A DNA stretch of 7,619 nucleotides from contig CANEUJ010000078.1 of the NCBI GenBank assembly GCA_947441745.1, forward strand, positions 1 through 7,619, read 5' to 3'. Position 1 is the first letter of the stretch. Each line of letters opens with the position of its first letter. This document shows positions 1 through 6,722 of the stretch, in pieces. Under the pieces are notes generated by a model. It was not told the origin of the DNA and did not search any database. It was given only the letters and a program-made list of their open reading frames with translations. The position numbers and the translations under genes are program-made. The stretch is from Neisseriaceae bacterium. GTDB lineage: Bacteria; Pseudomonadota; Gammaproteobacteria; Burkholderiales; UBA11063.

Positions 1-332
1 AAAACGTTTTTGAAGCAAACTTTGGTACCAAACTTCATGGATTGTGATTGATCAATTAGGAGATATACTGCCCTTTCTCGCTCTTCTTTATAAATCTTCG
101 TATATGGTTTACCCAAGCGAGCTGTTAGTGACCAATGTATAAGCCTGATATCATCATATGGTTGATAAGCTCTTACTTCTTCGAAATCCATCCCTCGTCC
201 ACGGGCATGAGATAAATTGCTACCAGATTTGACTTGATTAACTTTTTTACGATTAAATAAATCTATCTTGCTCGCGTAATATCGAAGTGCCAAAAGTTCT
301 TTTATACTAGGAGTTATACCTTGTTGATACAT
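1..332 (-). CDS. DUF58 domain protein, N-terminal part (runs off the left edge)
   Basis: About 110 codons from an ATG at 332 to the window edge, with no stop. The translation shows the DUF58 hallmark: a conserved arginine/acidic block (RGRGMDFEEVRAYQPYDDIR, residues about 46-65) followed by LIHWSLTAR. In the family this reads roughly GxGxEFxxVReYxxGDDxRxIdW. Near the edge is LLIDQSQSM, a DxSxS-type MIDAS start of a von Willebrand A-like fold, so metal-dependent protein binding is possible. There is no signal peptide or membrane segment in the visible part. It begins 19 nt downstream of the moxR stop on the same strand, so the two are almost certainly co-transcribed. MoxR ATPases and DUF58/VWA proteins are standard operon partners and are thought to act as a chaperone-like pair in maturing other proteins or complexes. 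The ribosome site is weak (AAAG about 7 nt before the ATG), consistent with translation following moxR. The client is unknown. Confidence 0.88.
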   Translation of the reverse strand, partial: MYQQGITPSIKELLALRYYASKIDLFNRKKVNQVKSGSNLSHARGRGMDFEEVRAYQPYDDIRLIHWSLTARLGKPYTKIYKEERERAVYLLIDQSQSMKFGTKVCFKNV

Positions 333-351
333 AGTATTACTTTAAAAAATA

Positions 352-1305
352 TTAGGGTATAGCGACTAATGTTAAGAGTTTATCAATTACTTGGTCGCTT
401 GTAATGCCTTCGACTTCAGCTTCAAAAGTAAGTAATATTCTATGACGTAATACCTCATGTACCATCAAGTGAACATCATGAGGTGTTACAAAATCACGCC
501 CTTCAAGCCATGCATTAGCTTTTGCGGTTCGTTCTAATGCAATAGTCCCACGAGGACTAGCACCAAAACGAATCCATTTAGCTAGGTCAGCATCATATTT
601 ACTTGGGTTTCGGGTCGCTAATATTAGTTGGATTATGTATTCTTCAAGGGCACTACTTAAGTGAATTTTTGATATTTCATCACGTGCAGCAAAGATACTT
701 TCTTGACTTAAATTTGGTTTGTTAATATCAATTTGATTCTCTAGTCGATTGAGTGCCAATATTTGAGCTTCCGCTTTGTAATCTGGGTAGCCGATTTTAA
801 CGTATAGCATAAACCTATCTAGTTGAGCTTCAGGTAGTGGGTATGTTCCTTCTTGTTCTATTGGGTTTTGGGTAGCCATTACTAGGAATAAATTTGGTAA
901 TTGATAGCTATGTTTACCAATGGTAATTTGACGCTCTCCCATTGCTTCCAAAAGAGCTGATTGTACTTTTGCTGGGGCGCGGTTTATTTCATCAGCTAGG
1001 AGGAAGTTATGGAATAAAGGGCCTTGTTGAAATTCAAATTTATGTTCTTCAGGGATATAGATATCGGTTCCAGTAAGATCTGCTGGTAATAAATCAGGGG
1101 TAAATTGAATCCTATGGTAAGAGCAATCGATGCATCCCGATAGAGTTTTAATGGCGGTGGTTTTGGCTAATCCAGGAGCTCCCTCAACTAGTAGATGCCC
1201 TGAAGATAATAATGCAATAACTAAGCGTTTGGTTAATTCAGGTTGTCCGACAATCTTACTGTCTAAGTAATCTAATAGTTCTTTAAATTTAGCATGTTCT
1301 GTCAT
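352..1305 (-). CDS. moxR: MoxR-family AAA+ ATPase
   Basis: A 317-residue protein, normal length for the MoxR family. All AAA+ elements are in order: Walker A GAPGLAKTT (residues 42-50), Walker B LLADEINRAP (102-111) followed by the family stretch VQSALLEAMGE, sensor 1 VMATQNPIEQEGTYPLPEAQ (142-161) followed by LDRF, and sensor 2 GASPRGT (248-254) in the C-terminal lid. It should be a cytoplasmic hexameric ATPase acting as a chaperone with VWA-type partners, here the DUF58 protein 19 nt downstream. A MoxR operon in Francisella tularensis has been linked to stress tolerance; carrying that over to this gene is inference. The frame stays open to a GTG at 1344, but that start has no Shine-Dalgarno and lies about 10 nt from the predicted transcription start. 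The ATG at 1305 has AAGGA 8 nt upstream and matches the usual MoxR N-terminus, so it is preferred. Confidence 0.95.
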   Translation of the reverse strand: MTEHAKFKELLDYLDSKIVGQPELTKRLVIALLSSGHLLVEGAPGLAKTTAIKTLSGCIDCSYHRIQFTPDLLPADLTGTDIYIPEEHKFEFQQGPLFHNFLLADEINRAPAKVQSALLEAMGERQITIGKHSYQLPNLFLVMATQNPIEQEGTYPLPEAQLDRFMLYVKIGYPDYKAEAQILALNRLENQIDINKPNLSQESIFAARDEISKIHLSSALEEYIIQLILATRNPSKYDADLAKWIRFGASPRGTIALERTAKANAWLEGRDFVTPHDVHLMVHEVLRHRILLTFEAEVEGITSDQVIDKLLTLVAIP

Positions 1306-1313
1306 AAATAATG

Positions 1314-1318
1314 TCCTT
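1314..1318 (-). promoter_or_regulatory. Ribosome binding site of moxR (decides the start)
   Basis: On the minus strand AAGGA lies 8 nt upstream of the ATG at 1305. No comparable site precedes the longer GTG start at 1344, which argues for the shorter protein. Confidence 0.75.
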
Positions 1319-1359
1319 AAAAATATCTTGCGGATATACTGCACGAAAATTATACAGAT

Positions 1360-1389
1360 ATTATATATTAACTAATTTGAAATTTTCAA
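1360..1389 (-). promoter_or_regulatory. Predicted sigma-70 promoter of the moxR-DUF58 operon
   Basis: On the minus strand: TTGAAA (-35, 1389-1384), an 18-nt spacer, then TATAAT (-10, 1365-1360). This is 5/6 and 6/6 to consensus. Transcription would start near 1353, giving a leader of about 48 nt. A second TATAAT at 1354-1349 lies just downstream but has no good -35. Seen in sequence; promoter activity is inferred. Confidence 0.6.
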
Positions 1390-1416
1390 GAGGTAGTTTC
1401 GCTGCGTAAATTAAAT

Positions 1417-1446
1417 TTGCTATTTTTATTGATTGTATGATAGAAT
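1417..1446 (+). promoter_or_regulatory. Candidate promoter of the RRM protein gene
   Basis: TTGCTA (1417-1422), an 18-nt spacer, then TAGAAT (1441-1446): 4/6 and 5/6 to consensus. An overlapping TATGAT (1436-1441) is too close to the same -35. If used, transcription starts near 1453 and leaves a leader of about 120 nt. The whole region is AT-rich, so chance matches are possible. Confidence 0.4.
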
Positions 1447-1576
1447 GGTTTCCTGTTTAAAAATTATTTTTTCATGTATCATCTTAGTTATTTATTTCCA
1501 TATTTATCTTAGTGTTTTGCCATAAAAATCTTATTTTTATTTTTTATTAATTGTTATTTAAAGGGCATTATATATT
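1447..1576 (+). other. Long AT-rich, T-rich leader upstream of the RRM gene
   Basis: About 130 nt with very low GC and many T runs. There is no reading frame of note on either strand and no strong hairpin seen by eye. The Shine-Dalgarno AAGGG (1561-1565) sits 11 nt from the ATG at 1577, slightly farther than ideal. A long U-rich leader ahead of an RNA-binding protein gene is a plausible place for cold-shock-like or autoregulatory control, but nothing here proves it. Confidence 0.3.
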
Positions 1577-1870
1577 ATGCAAAAATCATTATTCGTAGCT
1601 GGTCTAGACTATTCAATCACAAGTGCTGAATTACAAGAGCTTTTCGCAGCTCATGGAACTGTTACATCTGCTAAAGTTATTACTGACAAATTCACTTCTC
1701 AAAGCAAAGGCTTTGGATTTGTAGATATGGAATCACAGGCTGATGCACAAAATTGCATCACTGCTTTAAATTCTACTAGCTACAAAAATCGTAGTTTAGT
1801 TGTAAAAGTTAAAGAAGACAAACCAAAAAGCGATAGCGGATATAGTCGCGGTAATCAACGTAGTTGGTAA
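1577..1870 (+). CDS. Small single-RRM RNA-binding protein
   Basis: A 97-residue protein that is almost entirely one RNA recognition motif. RNP2 is LFVAGL (residues 5-10) and RNP1 is KGFGFVDM (44-51). The aromatic residues F6, F46 and F48 that stack on RNA are present; RNP1 ends in Met rather than the usual Phe/Tyr. The fold order is complete: strand 1 (4-9), helix 1 (16-26, AELQELFAAHG), strand 2 (VTSAKVITD), strand 3 with RNP1, helix 2 (SQADAQNCITALN), then strand 4 (RSLVVKVKE). A short polar, Gly/Arg/Ser-rich tail (82-97) resembles bacterial Rbp-type glycine-rich RNA-binding proteins, some of which are cold-induced. It should bind single-stranded RNA in the cytoplasm; targets are unknown. 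It is a single-gene unit with its own terminator 16 nt downstream. Confidence 0.93.
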   Translation: MQKSLFVAGLDYSITSAELQELFAAHGTVTSAKVITDKFTSQSKGFGFVDMESQADAQNCITALNSTSYKNRSLVVKVKEDKPKSDSGYSRGNQRSW

Positions 1871-1885
1871 GAATAAATAAATCCT

Positions 1886-1917
1886 AAAAAAGCTACTCTT
1901 TATAGAGTGGCTTTTTT
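1886..1917 (+). terminator. Strong intrinsic terminator after the RRM gene
   Basis: A hairpin with a 14-bp stem: AAAAAAGCTACTCT pairs with AGAGTGGCTTTTTT around a TTAT loop (1900-1903), with one T-G wobble. The A run and matching T run make it look bidirectional. It separates the RRM gene from the glycosyltransferase operon, whose promoter starts about 30 nt further on. Confidence 0.92.
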
Positions 1918-1948
1918 ATATTTCACGCAACACCAAACCTTGATACTT

Positions 1949-1957
1949 TGGTATAAT
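1949..1957 (+). promoter_or_regulatory. Extended -10 promoter of the glycosyltransferase-manA operon
   Basis: TGGTATAAT (1949-1957) is a perfect TATAAT with the TGn extension. No good -35 is found at 16-18 nt, as is typical of extended -10 promoters. Transcription would start near 1964, about 26 nt before the ATG at 1990. The gene's ribosome site is weak (TAAAG, 9 nt from the ATG). Confidence 0.6.
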
Positions 1958-1989
1958 TAGGGCTAAATAAATTATTAAAGTAAAAATTT

Positions 1990-3702
1990 ATGCAAAATTT
2001 TCTAGCTCCAAAATCATTTGAACCGCAAGAGCAACGCATTCTAAAAATTCTTATTGTTATTTCTATATTACTCAAATTATCTTTTCTATTCAATACTGTG
2101 TTAAATTCTGATGGTGCATTGTACTCACAAGTGGCTTTTGATATGAGTAGATCTAACTGGTATACTCTAAATGCTTTTGGACGCGAATGGCTTGATAAAC
2201 CTCATCTTGTATTTTGGGTGAATGCTTTGTTATTTAAGTTATTTAATCCAAATATTTTGATATATAAATTAAGTGCGACCATTGTTCTATTAATCAGTGG
2301 TTACTATACGTATTTAATCGCCAAATTACTTTATAATAAGAATGTGGCTTTCTTGTCGGTATTAGTCTATTTTAATTTTTTGGAGATAAATACTAGTTTG
2401 GTTGCTCCTAAATTGGAGCCATATCTTTTAGCGTTTATTTGTGCTTCAGTATATTTTTTGTTACAATTTATAATTACAAATAAATACAAGTATTTTATCA
2501 TTGGAGCTCTATTTTCTGCTTTAGCTGTTATGACCAAAGGTTTTTTTGTTTTATTTATTATATTTAGCCCCTTAGGCTTTATTTATTTCGCTAGTCTATT
2601 TATTGATTCAAATGCAAGTAATTCAGTGCTTACTAGTTTTAAAAGTATTAGAAGTTATACTTATATTAAATTACTAATTGCTATAATATTAATACTGGTT
2701 TTTAGTAGTCCAGATATCATTGCATTTTGGTTGCAGTTCGGTAATAAAGGGTTGAAATTTTTCTTTTGGGATAGTCAGTTTGGTAGGTTTAATGGTCAGC
2801 TTCTAGCGAATGGGGTGAGTAGAGGCTTATTTAGCTATTATAGTGAGCATCTTATCTTGATGCTGGTTGATTTGTTATTGTCAGCATTACCATTTACTTT
2901 TATATTTCTATACGCCGTTATTGATTATATAAAGAATTTTAAAAAATTTAACCAACAAAATTTTATTGATTTATTAGTAATTATCCCATTTATTGCTATG
3001 CTAATTATTTTTGGACTGTCTCGCTTTTATAACTTCTATTATGCCGCTATTACGATGCCATTTATGGCAATATTTAGTGCGAGTTTTTTATATAGTAAAT
3101 GGGATAAGAAGTTAAGCAAATTTAATCATTCAATGGTAACATTTGGGATTGTCTTTACAATTCTACTAATTTTAACTAATTTTTTAATTCTACAGCCACT
3201 GGTTTTAATAACTAGTATTATTGGAGCGATGGCTTTATTGTTCTTGTATAATAAATTTAATAATCCAAACTTACGCACTATGATTTTTTTAAGTATAGCA
3301 ATAAACCTGTATATGGTTTTTAACGTTACTACTTATTTTAATTTCTACAAAAAGCATAATATAGGCTATGTAATTGGTAAGGAATTAGCGAAGCTTCCAC
3401 AATATCCAGTATTTAGTGCTATCCCAAGAGATTTATCTAGCATTAGTTTATTTGATAATAATATAAAAGATATTGCATCTTTTAATCTTGATACTATAGA
3501 CAAAACTATTCCATGCTATGTTATTGTTGCAAGTAATAATTTTGACAATATAAAATCTCAAATAAGTAAATTGGGGCTTCATTATACTACTATCACCTCT
3601 TTTGATGATAGAGACAATCCAACTGTTGAGGATATCTTAGTAAGAAATTTTAGAGGCCCATTTGAGCCATACATAATTAATGTAATTTTAATAAATAATT
3701 GA
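1990..3702 (+). CDS. GT-C membrane glycosyltransferase, ArnT/PMT-like (family GT39/GT83)
   Basis: A 570-residue polytopic membrane protein. The first helix spans about residues 17-36, with roughly ten or more further helices to about 450. The last ~115 residues are hydrophilic and probably form a periplasmic domain. N-terminal marks of the family are present: an acidic loop motif SDGALYSQVAFDM (40-52), DKPHLVFW (69-76, matching the family's KPPLxxW), APKLEPYLL (139-147, with an acidic residue where ArnT has Asp) and MTKG (181-184, matching LTKG). Such enzymes use a polyprenyl-phosphate sugar on the periplasmic side and transfer it to lipid A or protein; Francisella FlmK, which decorates lipid A, is an example. 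In the first motif the usual DE pair is DG (D41-G42), so donor or metal handling may differ. It lies 17 nt upstream of manA, probably in the same operon. Acceptor and donor cannot be told from sequence. Confidence 0.85.
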   Translation: MQNFLAPKSFEPQEQRILKILIVISILLKLSFLFNTVLNSDGALYSQVAFDMSRSNWYTLNAFGREWLDKPHLVFWVNALLFKLFNPNILIYKLSATIVLLISGYYTYLIAKLLYNKNVAFLSVLVYFNFLEINTSLVAPKLEPYLLAFICASVYFLLQFIITNKYKYFIIGALFSALAVMTKGFFVLFIIFSPLGFIYFASLFIDSNASNSVLTSFKSIRSYTYIKLLIAIILILVFSSPDIIAFWLQFGNKGLKFFFWDSQFGRFNGQLLANGVSRGLFSYYSEHLILMLVDLLLSALPFTFIFLYAVIDYIKNFKKFNQQNFIDLLVIIPFIAMLIIFGLSRFYNFYYAAITMPFMAIFSASFLYSKWDKKLSKFNHSMVTFGIVFTILLILTNFLILQPLVLITSIIGAMALLFLYNKFNNPNLRTMIFLSIAINLYMVFNVTTYFNFYKKHNIGYVIGKELAKLPQYPVFSAIPRDLSSISLFDNNIKDIASFNLDTIDKTIPCYVIVASNNFDNIKSQISKLGLHYTTITSFDDRDNPTVEDILVRNFRGPFEPYIINVILINN

Positions 3703-3719
3703 AATACTGAAGAATAACT

Positions 3720-4667
3720 ATGGAATTATTATTTTTAGAGCCGATTTTTAAAGAGCGTATCTGGGGTGGTAGTCGACTTAAGACTGACTTTGGTTTTGAT
3801 ATTCCAAGTAATACTACAGGTGAATGTTGGGCTATAAGTGCTCATAAAAATGGTGCAACTAATATCAAAAATGGGAAGTTTAGTGGTATGTCACTTAAAG
3901 ACTTATGGATGAATCATAAAGAACTTTTTGGGCAAGGTTTCTCTGTGAGACCTCGAGAGTTTCCTTTGATGGTAAAGATATTAGATGCTAAAGCTGACTT
4001 GAGTGTACAGGTGCATCCAGGTGATGCTTATGCCAAAAAATATGAGAATGATTTGGGTAAGGCAGAGTGTTGGTATATTTTAAATGCTACTGGTGATGCA
4101 AAAATAATTTATGGACATAGTGCTAAAAATATTGAAGAATTCAAAAATTTAGCTCTTAATAATCAATGGGACAAGCTTTTAACTAGTGTAAAAATACATA
4201 CTGGGGATTTTTTTGATGTACCAACTGGTACGGTACATGCTGTAGGTGCTGGAGCTCTAATTCTTGAAGTGCAACAGTCATCAGATACTACTTATCGCTT
4301 ATATGACTATGGAAGAACAGACGATAGCGGTAATCTACGTGAATTGCATCTTGATAAATCGTTTGCAGTTATCAAAGCACCTCATAAATCTAGTAATAAT
4401 GATATAGAGGTAATTGCTCTTGATAATGAATCTACTTTGACAGTTTTGACCAGCAATAAGCACTTTGAGGTACAAAAGTTATTTGTTCAAGGTAATTTGT
4501 GTTTTATGAACAACGCCAAATATTTATTGGTATGTGCAATTGATGGTGAGGCAGTGATTAATGGTTATAAAGTGAAAAAAGGAGACAGTTTTATTGTCCC
4601 CAATCAGATTAAAGATCTTGATATCATTGGTGAAATTAGCCTTATTATTACTAAAGAGGCTAATTAA
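3720..4667 (+). CDS. manA: Mannose-6-phosphate isomerase, class I, short Bacillus-type
   Basis: A 315-residue cytoplasmic zinc enzyme interconverting mannose 6-phosphate and fructose 6-phosphate, supplying GDP-mannose or feeding mannose into glycolysis. It opens with the family N-terminus EPIFKERIWGG (residues 7-17) and GECWAIS (34-40). The zinc ligands can be read in order: Q97 and H99 in QVHPGD, E116 in KAECWYI, and H173 in PTGTVHAVG. The active-site arginine is R193 in TTYRLYDYGR. The C-terminal cupin part is complete and ends in ITKEAN. At 315 residues it matches the short Bacillus subtilis type rather than the about 390-residue enterobacterial ManA, which may reflect acquisition from another lineage. 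It follows the membrane glycosyltransferase by 17 nt, so a role in envelope sugar supply is a fair inference. The ribosome site is weak (GAAGAA). Confidence 0.93.
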   Translation: MELLFLEPIFKERIWGGSRLKTDFGFDIPSNTTGECWAISAHKNGATNIKNGKFSGMSLKDLWMNHKELFGQGFSVRPREFPLMVKILDAKADLSVQVHPGDAYAKKYENDLGKAECWYILNATGDAKIIYGHSAKNIEEFKNLALNNQWDKLLTSVKIHTGDFFDVPTGTVHAVGAGALILEVQQSSDTTYRLYDYGRTDDSGNLRELHLDKSFAVIKAPHKSSNNDIEVIALDNESTLTVLTSNKHFEVQKLFVQGNLCFMNNAKYLLVCAIDGEAVINGYKVKKGDSFIVPNQIKDLDIIGEISLIITKEAN

Positions 4668-4670
4668 TAA

Positions 4671-6173
4671 TTATTTAGATAGTTCACTAATTACATCGTG
4701 CATGTTTTTTGATAATTTTTTAACAAAAATAATAAATATTATCGCAAATATTGTTACTACAATACCAATTGCCCCAAACAATATTTGATAACCATGTAAA
4801 ATTTCAAAATTTGATGTTGCTTTTGTACTATCAATAGTACCGTATCCAGCAGCCATACCACCTAATCTTTGTCCAAACGCGGTTGTTACAAACCAAATTG
4901 CTTGAGCAAATCCACCAAGGCGTACGGGGATAAGTTTTGATACCATAGATAGCCCAATAGCTGATACTAATAATTCACCAAGAGAGTATAATCCATAACC
5001 CAAAAATAACCAAATCATAGATATGGTTCCATTGCTATCAGAAAAATAACAGCTTCCAGCAAGAACTAAATAAGCAAAGCCACATACCAATAATCCAAAA
5101 GCGAATTTACTAGGTATACTTATTGGTCTGCCACTTTGTTCAGATTTTGTATACATATTAGCTAGTATTGGTGATAATAAAAAGATATACAATGGATTAA
5201 AACTTTGAGTTACTTCTGGTGGAATATTAATACCAAATAAATCAATTCTTACATTATGAACAGCAAAAAGAGTCAGTGATGTTGACATTTGCATATACAT
5301 TAGCCAGAATAAAAGAGATTGAGCCAGTAATAAAAATGCAATGGTCATACCTTTTTGCTCGATTGCATTTACTTTTGATCTAACTACAAAATAAATCAAA
5401 AATACTATAGTAACAACGGTGAATAGAATTATTTTTGATAGTGCGGGATCTTTAAGTAATAACCCAAGTTCATATGCAGCAACTACTGCAATTGCAGCAA
5501 TTACTAGCATCGTAAAAAACTTATTTCCAGCTTTACGACCTGTTTCATTGTCATTTTTTATAAGGTTTTTTCTTAAGATGAAATATGAGAGTAGGGCAAT
5601 AAACATACCCACTCCACATATGCCAATACCAAAGCTGTAAGAAGTTTTAGCTGCTACAAATGGTATTATAATCATACTAAAGAAACTACCTAGATTTATA
5701 GACATATAAAAATATGTAAATGCAGAATCTAGCCTTGGATCATTCGGTGCAAAACATCTTTGTACAAAATTTCCAGCATTAGTTTTGAAGAAAATATTTC
5801 CAACCAATACCATTCCCATACTCCAATAGAGTAATTGAACGTTTTGAACAAATGCAAAGCTACTATATCCTACCATTAAAAATATTATACCTAAGAAATA
5901 AGTGCGTCTAAAACCTAGTACTTTATCACCAAGATAACCACCTATGATTAGTAGAGCGTATAATAGTGCTGAAAATGAACTAAAAAGATTGGTTGCTTCA
6001 TGTTCTTTAAGTCCAAAATTTTGGATAAAAAATAGCACAGCAACAGCCTGTAGCCCATAAAAAGCAAAGCGTTCCCAAAACTCAATAAAAAAAATAGTAT
6101 AAAATGTTTTTGGCATATGCCAGAAACCACTTTTTATCTCATGAGGGTTAACTATTTCTTCAAATGCTGTCAT
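4671..6173 (-). CDS. Proton-dependent oligopeptide transporter (POT/PTR2 family, MFS fold)
   Basis: A 500-residue polytopic inner-membrane protein for proton-coupled uptake of di- and tripeptides. TM1 carries the ExxER motif as EFWERFAFYG (residues 31-40), the proton-coupling signature. GGYLGDKVLGFRRT (78-91) is the MFS loop 2-3 motif, GNIFFKTNAGN (125-135) carries the conserved TM4 lysine K130, and FYMSINLG (155-162) matches the PTR2 signature FYxxINxG. The length fits the 12-14 helix bacterial DtpT-like class, and the protein ends in a basic/acidic tail after the last helix. The frame stays open to an ATG at 6221, but that codon lies inside the predicted -10 element, so the ATG at 6173 with AAAAGG 10 nt upstream is chosen. 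It converges on manA with 3 nt between the stops. Peptide import is important for amino-acid-auxotrophic, host-associated gammaproteobacteria; the exact substrates are not known. Confidence 0.93.
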   Translation of the reverse strand: MTAFEEIVNPHEIKSGFWHMPKTFYTIFFIEFWERFAFYGLQAVAVLFFIQNFGLKEHEATNLFSSFSALLYALLIIGGYLGDKVLGFRRTYFLGIIFLMVGYSSFAFVQNVQLLYWSMGMVLVGNIFFKTNAGNFVQRCFAPNDPRLDSAFTYFYMSINLGSFFSMIIIPFVAAKTSYSFGIGICGVGMFIALLSYFILRKNLIKNDNETGRKAGNKFFTMLVIAAIAVVAAYELGLLLKDPALSKIILFTVVTIVFLIYFVVRSKVNAIEQKGMTIAFLLLAQSLLFWLMYMQMSTSLTLFAVHNVRIDLFGINIPPEVTQSFNPLYIFLLSPILANMYTKSEQSGRPISIPSKFAFGLLVCGFAYLVLAGSCYFSDSNGTISMIWLFLGYGLYSLGELLVSAIGLSMVSKLIPVRLGGFAQAIWFVTTAFGQRLGGMAAGYGTIDSTKATSNFEILHGYQILFGAIGIVVTIFAIIFIIFVKKLSKNMHDVISELSK

Positions 6174-6183
6174 AGTACTGCTA

Positions 6184-6189
6184 CCTTTT
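6184..6189 (-). promoter_or_regulatory. Ribosome binding site of the POT transporter (decides the start)
   Basis: AAAAGG on the minus strand lies 10 nt before the ATG at 6173. The upstream in-frame ATG at 6221 has no such site. Confidence 0.65.
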
Positions 6190-6216
6190 AAAAAAATTAA
6201 ACATTGCTTGTATTTT

Positions 6217-6245
6217 ATCATAATTAGTACTATTTAAAATGAAAA
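6217..6245 (-). promoter_or_regulatory. Predicted promoter of the POT transporter gene
   Basis: On the minus strand: TTTTCA (-35, 6245-6240), a 17-nt spacer, then TATGAT (-10, 6222-6217), 4/6 and 5/6 to consensus. It predicts a start near 6210 and a leader of about 37 nt. The -10 overlaps the longer alternative start codon, which supports the shorter protein. Confidence 0.5.
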
Positions 6246-6280
6246 TTGTCCATGCAAAGTTACATTGATTGTATATATTA

Positions 6281-6289
6281 TGCTATAAT
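6281..6289 (+). promoter_or_regulatory. Extended -10 promoter of ssrA
   Basis: TGCTATAAT (6281-6289) is a perfect extended -10. TTGATT at 6265-6270 is too close to serve as a standard -35. Transcription from about 6296 would give a precursor of about 39 nt before the mature 5' end, to be removed by RNase P. The leader contains a small TCAC-AAAA-GTGA inverted repeat (6304-6315). Confidence 0.6.
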
Positions 6290-6423
6290 TACTTATTATT
6301 ATCTCACAAAAGTGATTTAGTATATTATCCAACCGGGGGTGACATGGCTTCGACGGGGGTAGCAAAGCACCAGAGCGCATACCGTGATCTCAGTTACACG
6401 TAAAACATTGTAAAACTATAAAT

Positions 6424-6486
6424 GCAAACAATAAATTTGCTAACTTAGTAGCGTCTAACGACGATGCTATGTTACTAGCGGCTTAG
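6424..6486 (+). other. tmRNA proteolysis-tag reading frame (20 codons)
   Basis: Reading from GCA (6424) gives ANNKFANLVASNDDAMLLAA, then TAG at 6484-6486. The LLAA end is the classic hydrophobic degron recognised by ClpXP-type proteases. The E. coli tag is about half as long. The tag aligns loosely with the long Francisella tag as I recall it (shared xNxK, AN, VA, ND, terminal AA), which supports a related lineage. The frame choice rests on the resume-codon context and the AA-stop ending. Confidence 0.85.
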
Positions 6487-6680
6487 TTCCGCTAACGCTG
6501 CCTTAGTTCGTCTATCGATTGAGTAACAGCGTCAGACAGATAGACTGTGGTATTATTTGACTACTTGTTAGTACCAAGATAAATAGTAGTTAGCCAGAGA
6601 CTAAGCCTGTATAGCCGGCGTAGTTTAGGTGAAATACAAAAGACTATACTAAGTATGTAGTACTCGTTGTAGAGGACTTT

Positions 6681-6713
6681 CGGACGCGGGTTCAATTCCC
6701 GCCACCTCCACCA
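6681..6713 (+). other. Possible attachment site: 3' end of ssrA
   Basis: The tmRNA 3' end (T arm plus acceptor strand plus CCA) is a widely used integration target of tyrosine recombinases. Here it is followed by a gene-poor stretch and then a restriction-modification type gene. No integrase gene and no second copy of this end lie in the window, so this is a suggestion from context only. Confidence 0.3.
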
Positions 6714-6722
6714 TCTATTTAT

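Larger units (their letters stand above)
6335..6713 (+). ncRNA. ssrA: tmRNA (transfer-messenger RNA), one-piece form
   Basis: It rescues stalled ribosomes with SmpB by acting as tRNA-Ala and then as a short message. The 5' end GGGGGTG (6335-6341) pairs with CACCTCC (6703-6709) to form a 7-bp acceptor stem with one G-U pair, followed by encoded ACCA. The conserved 5' block ACATGGCTTCGACGGGGG is present. The 3' T arm is GCGGG-TTCAATT-CCCGC (6686-6702). The 379-nt size fits one-piece bacterial tmRNAs and there is no sign of the permuted two-piece form. The resume codon is GCA at 6424, preceded by TAAAT, which keeps the U(-5) A(-4) preference. No intrinsic terminator is evident right after the gene, which is unusual and could reflect rearrangement at its 3' end. 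Confidence 0.97.

Noticed and set aside
1306..1344. N-terminal extension of MoxR from a GTG start at 1344
   Set aside because: No Shine-Dalgarno, very close to the predicted transcription start, and the extension does not match the usual family N-terminus.
1941..1957. TTGATA and TATAAT read as a -35/-10 pair before the glycosyltransferase
   Set aside because: Only 5 nt separate the two hexamers; the site is better explained as an extended -10 promoter.
4594..4788. Plus-strand open frame of 64 codons spanning the manA end and the POT end
   Set aside because: It lies across the 3' ends of two well-supported genes in other frames and has no ribosome site or recognisable domain.
5419..5640. Plus-strand open frame of 73 codons
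   Set aside because: It is fully antisense to the POT transporter and reads as the complement of membrane-helix codons.
5948..6130. Minus-strand open frame of 60 codons
   Set aside because: An out-of-frame shadow within the POT gene; its hydrophobicity comes from the T-rich sense strand.
6174..6221. N-terminal extension of the POT transporter from an ATG at 6221
   Set aside because: The ATG overlaps the predicted -10 box; the internal ATG at 6173 has a good ribosome site.
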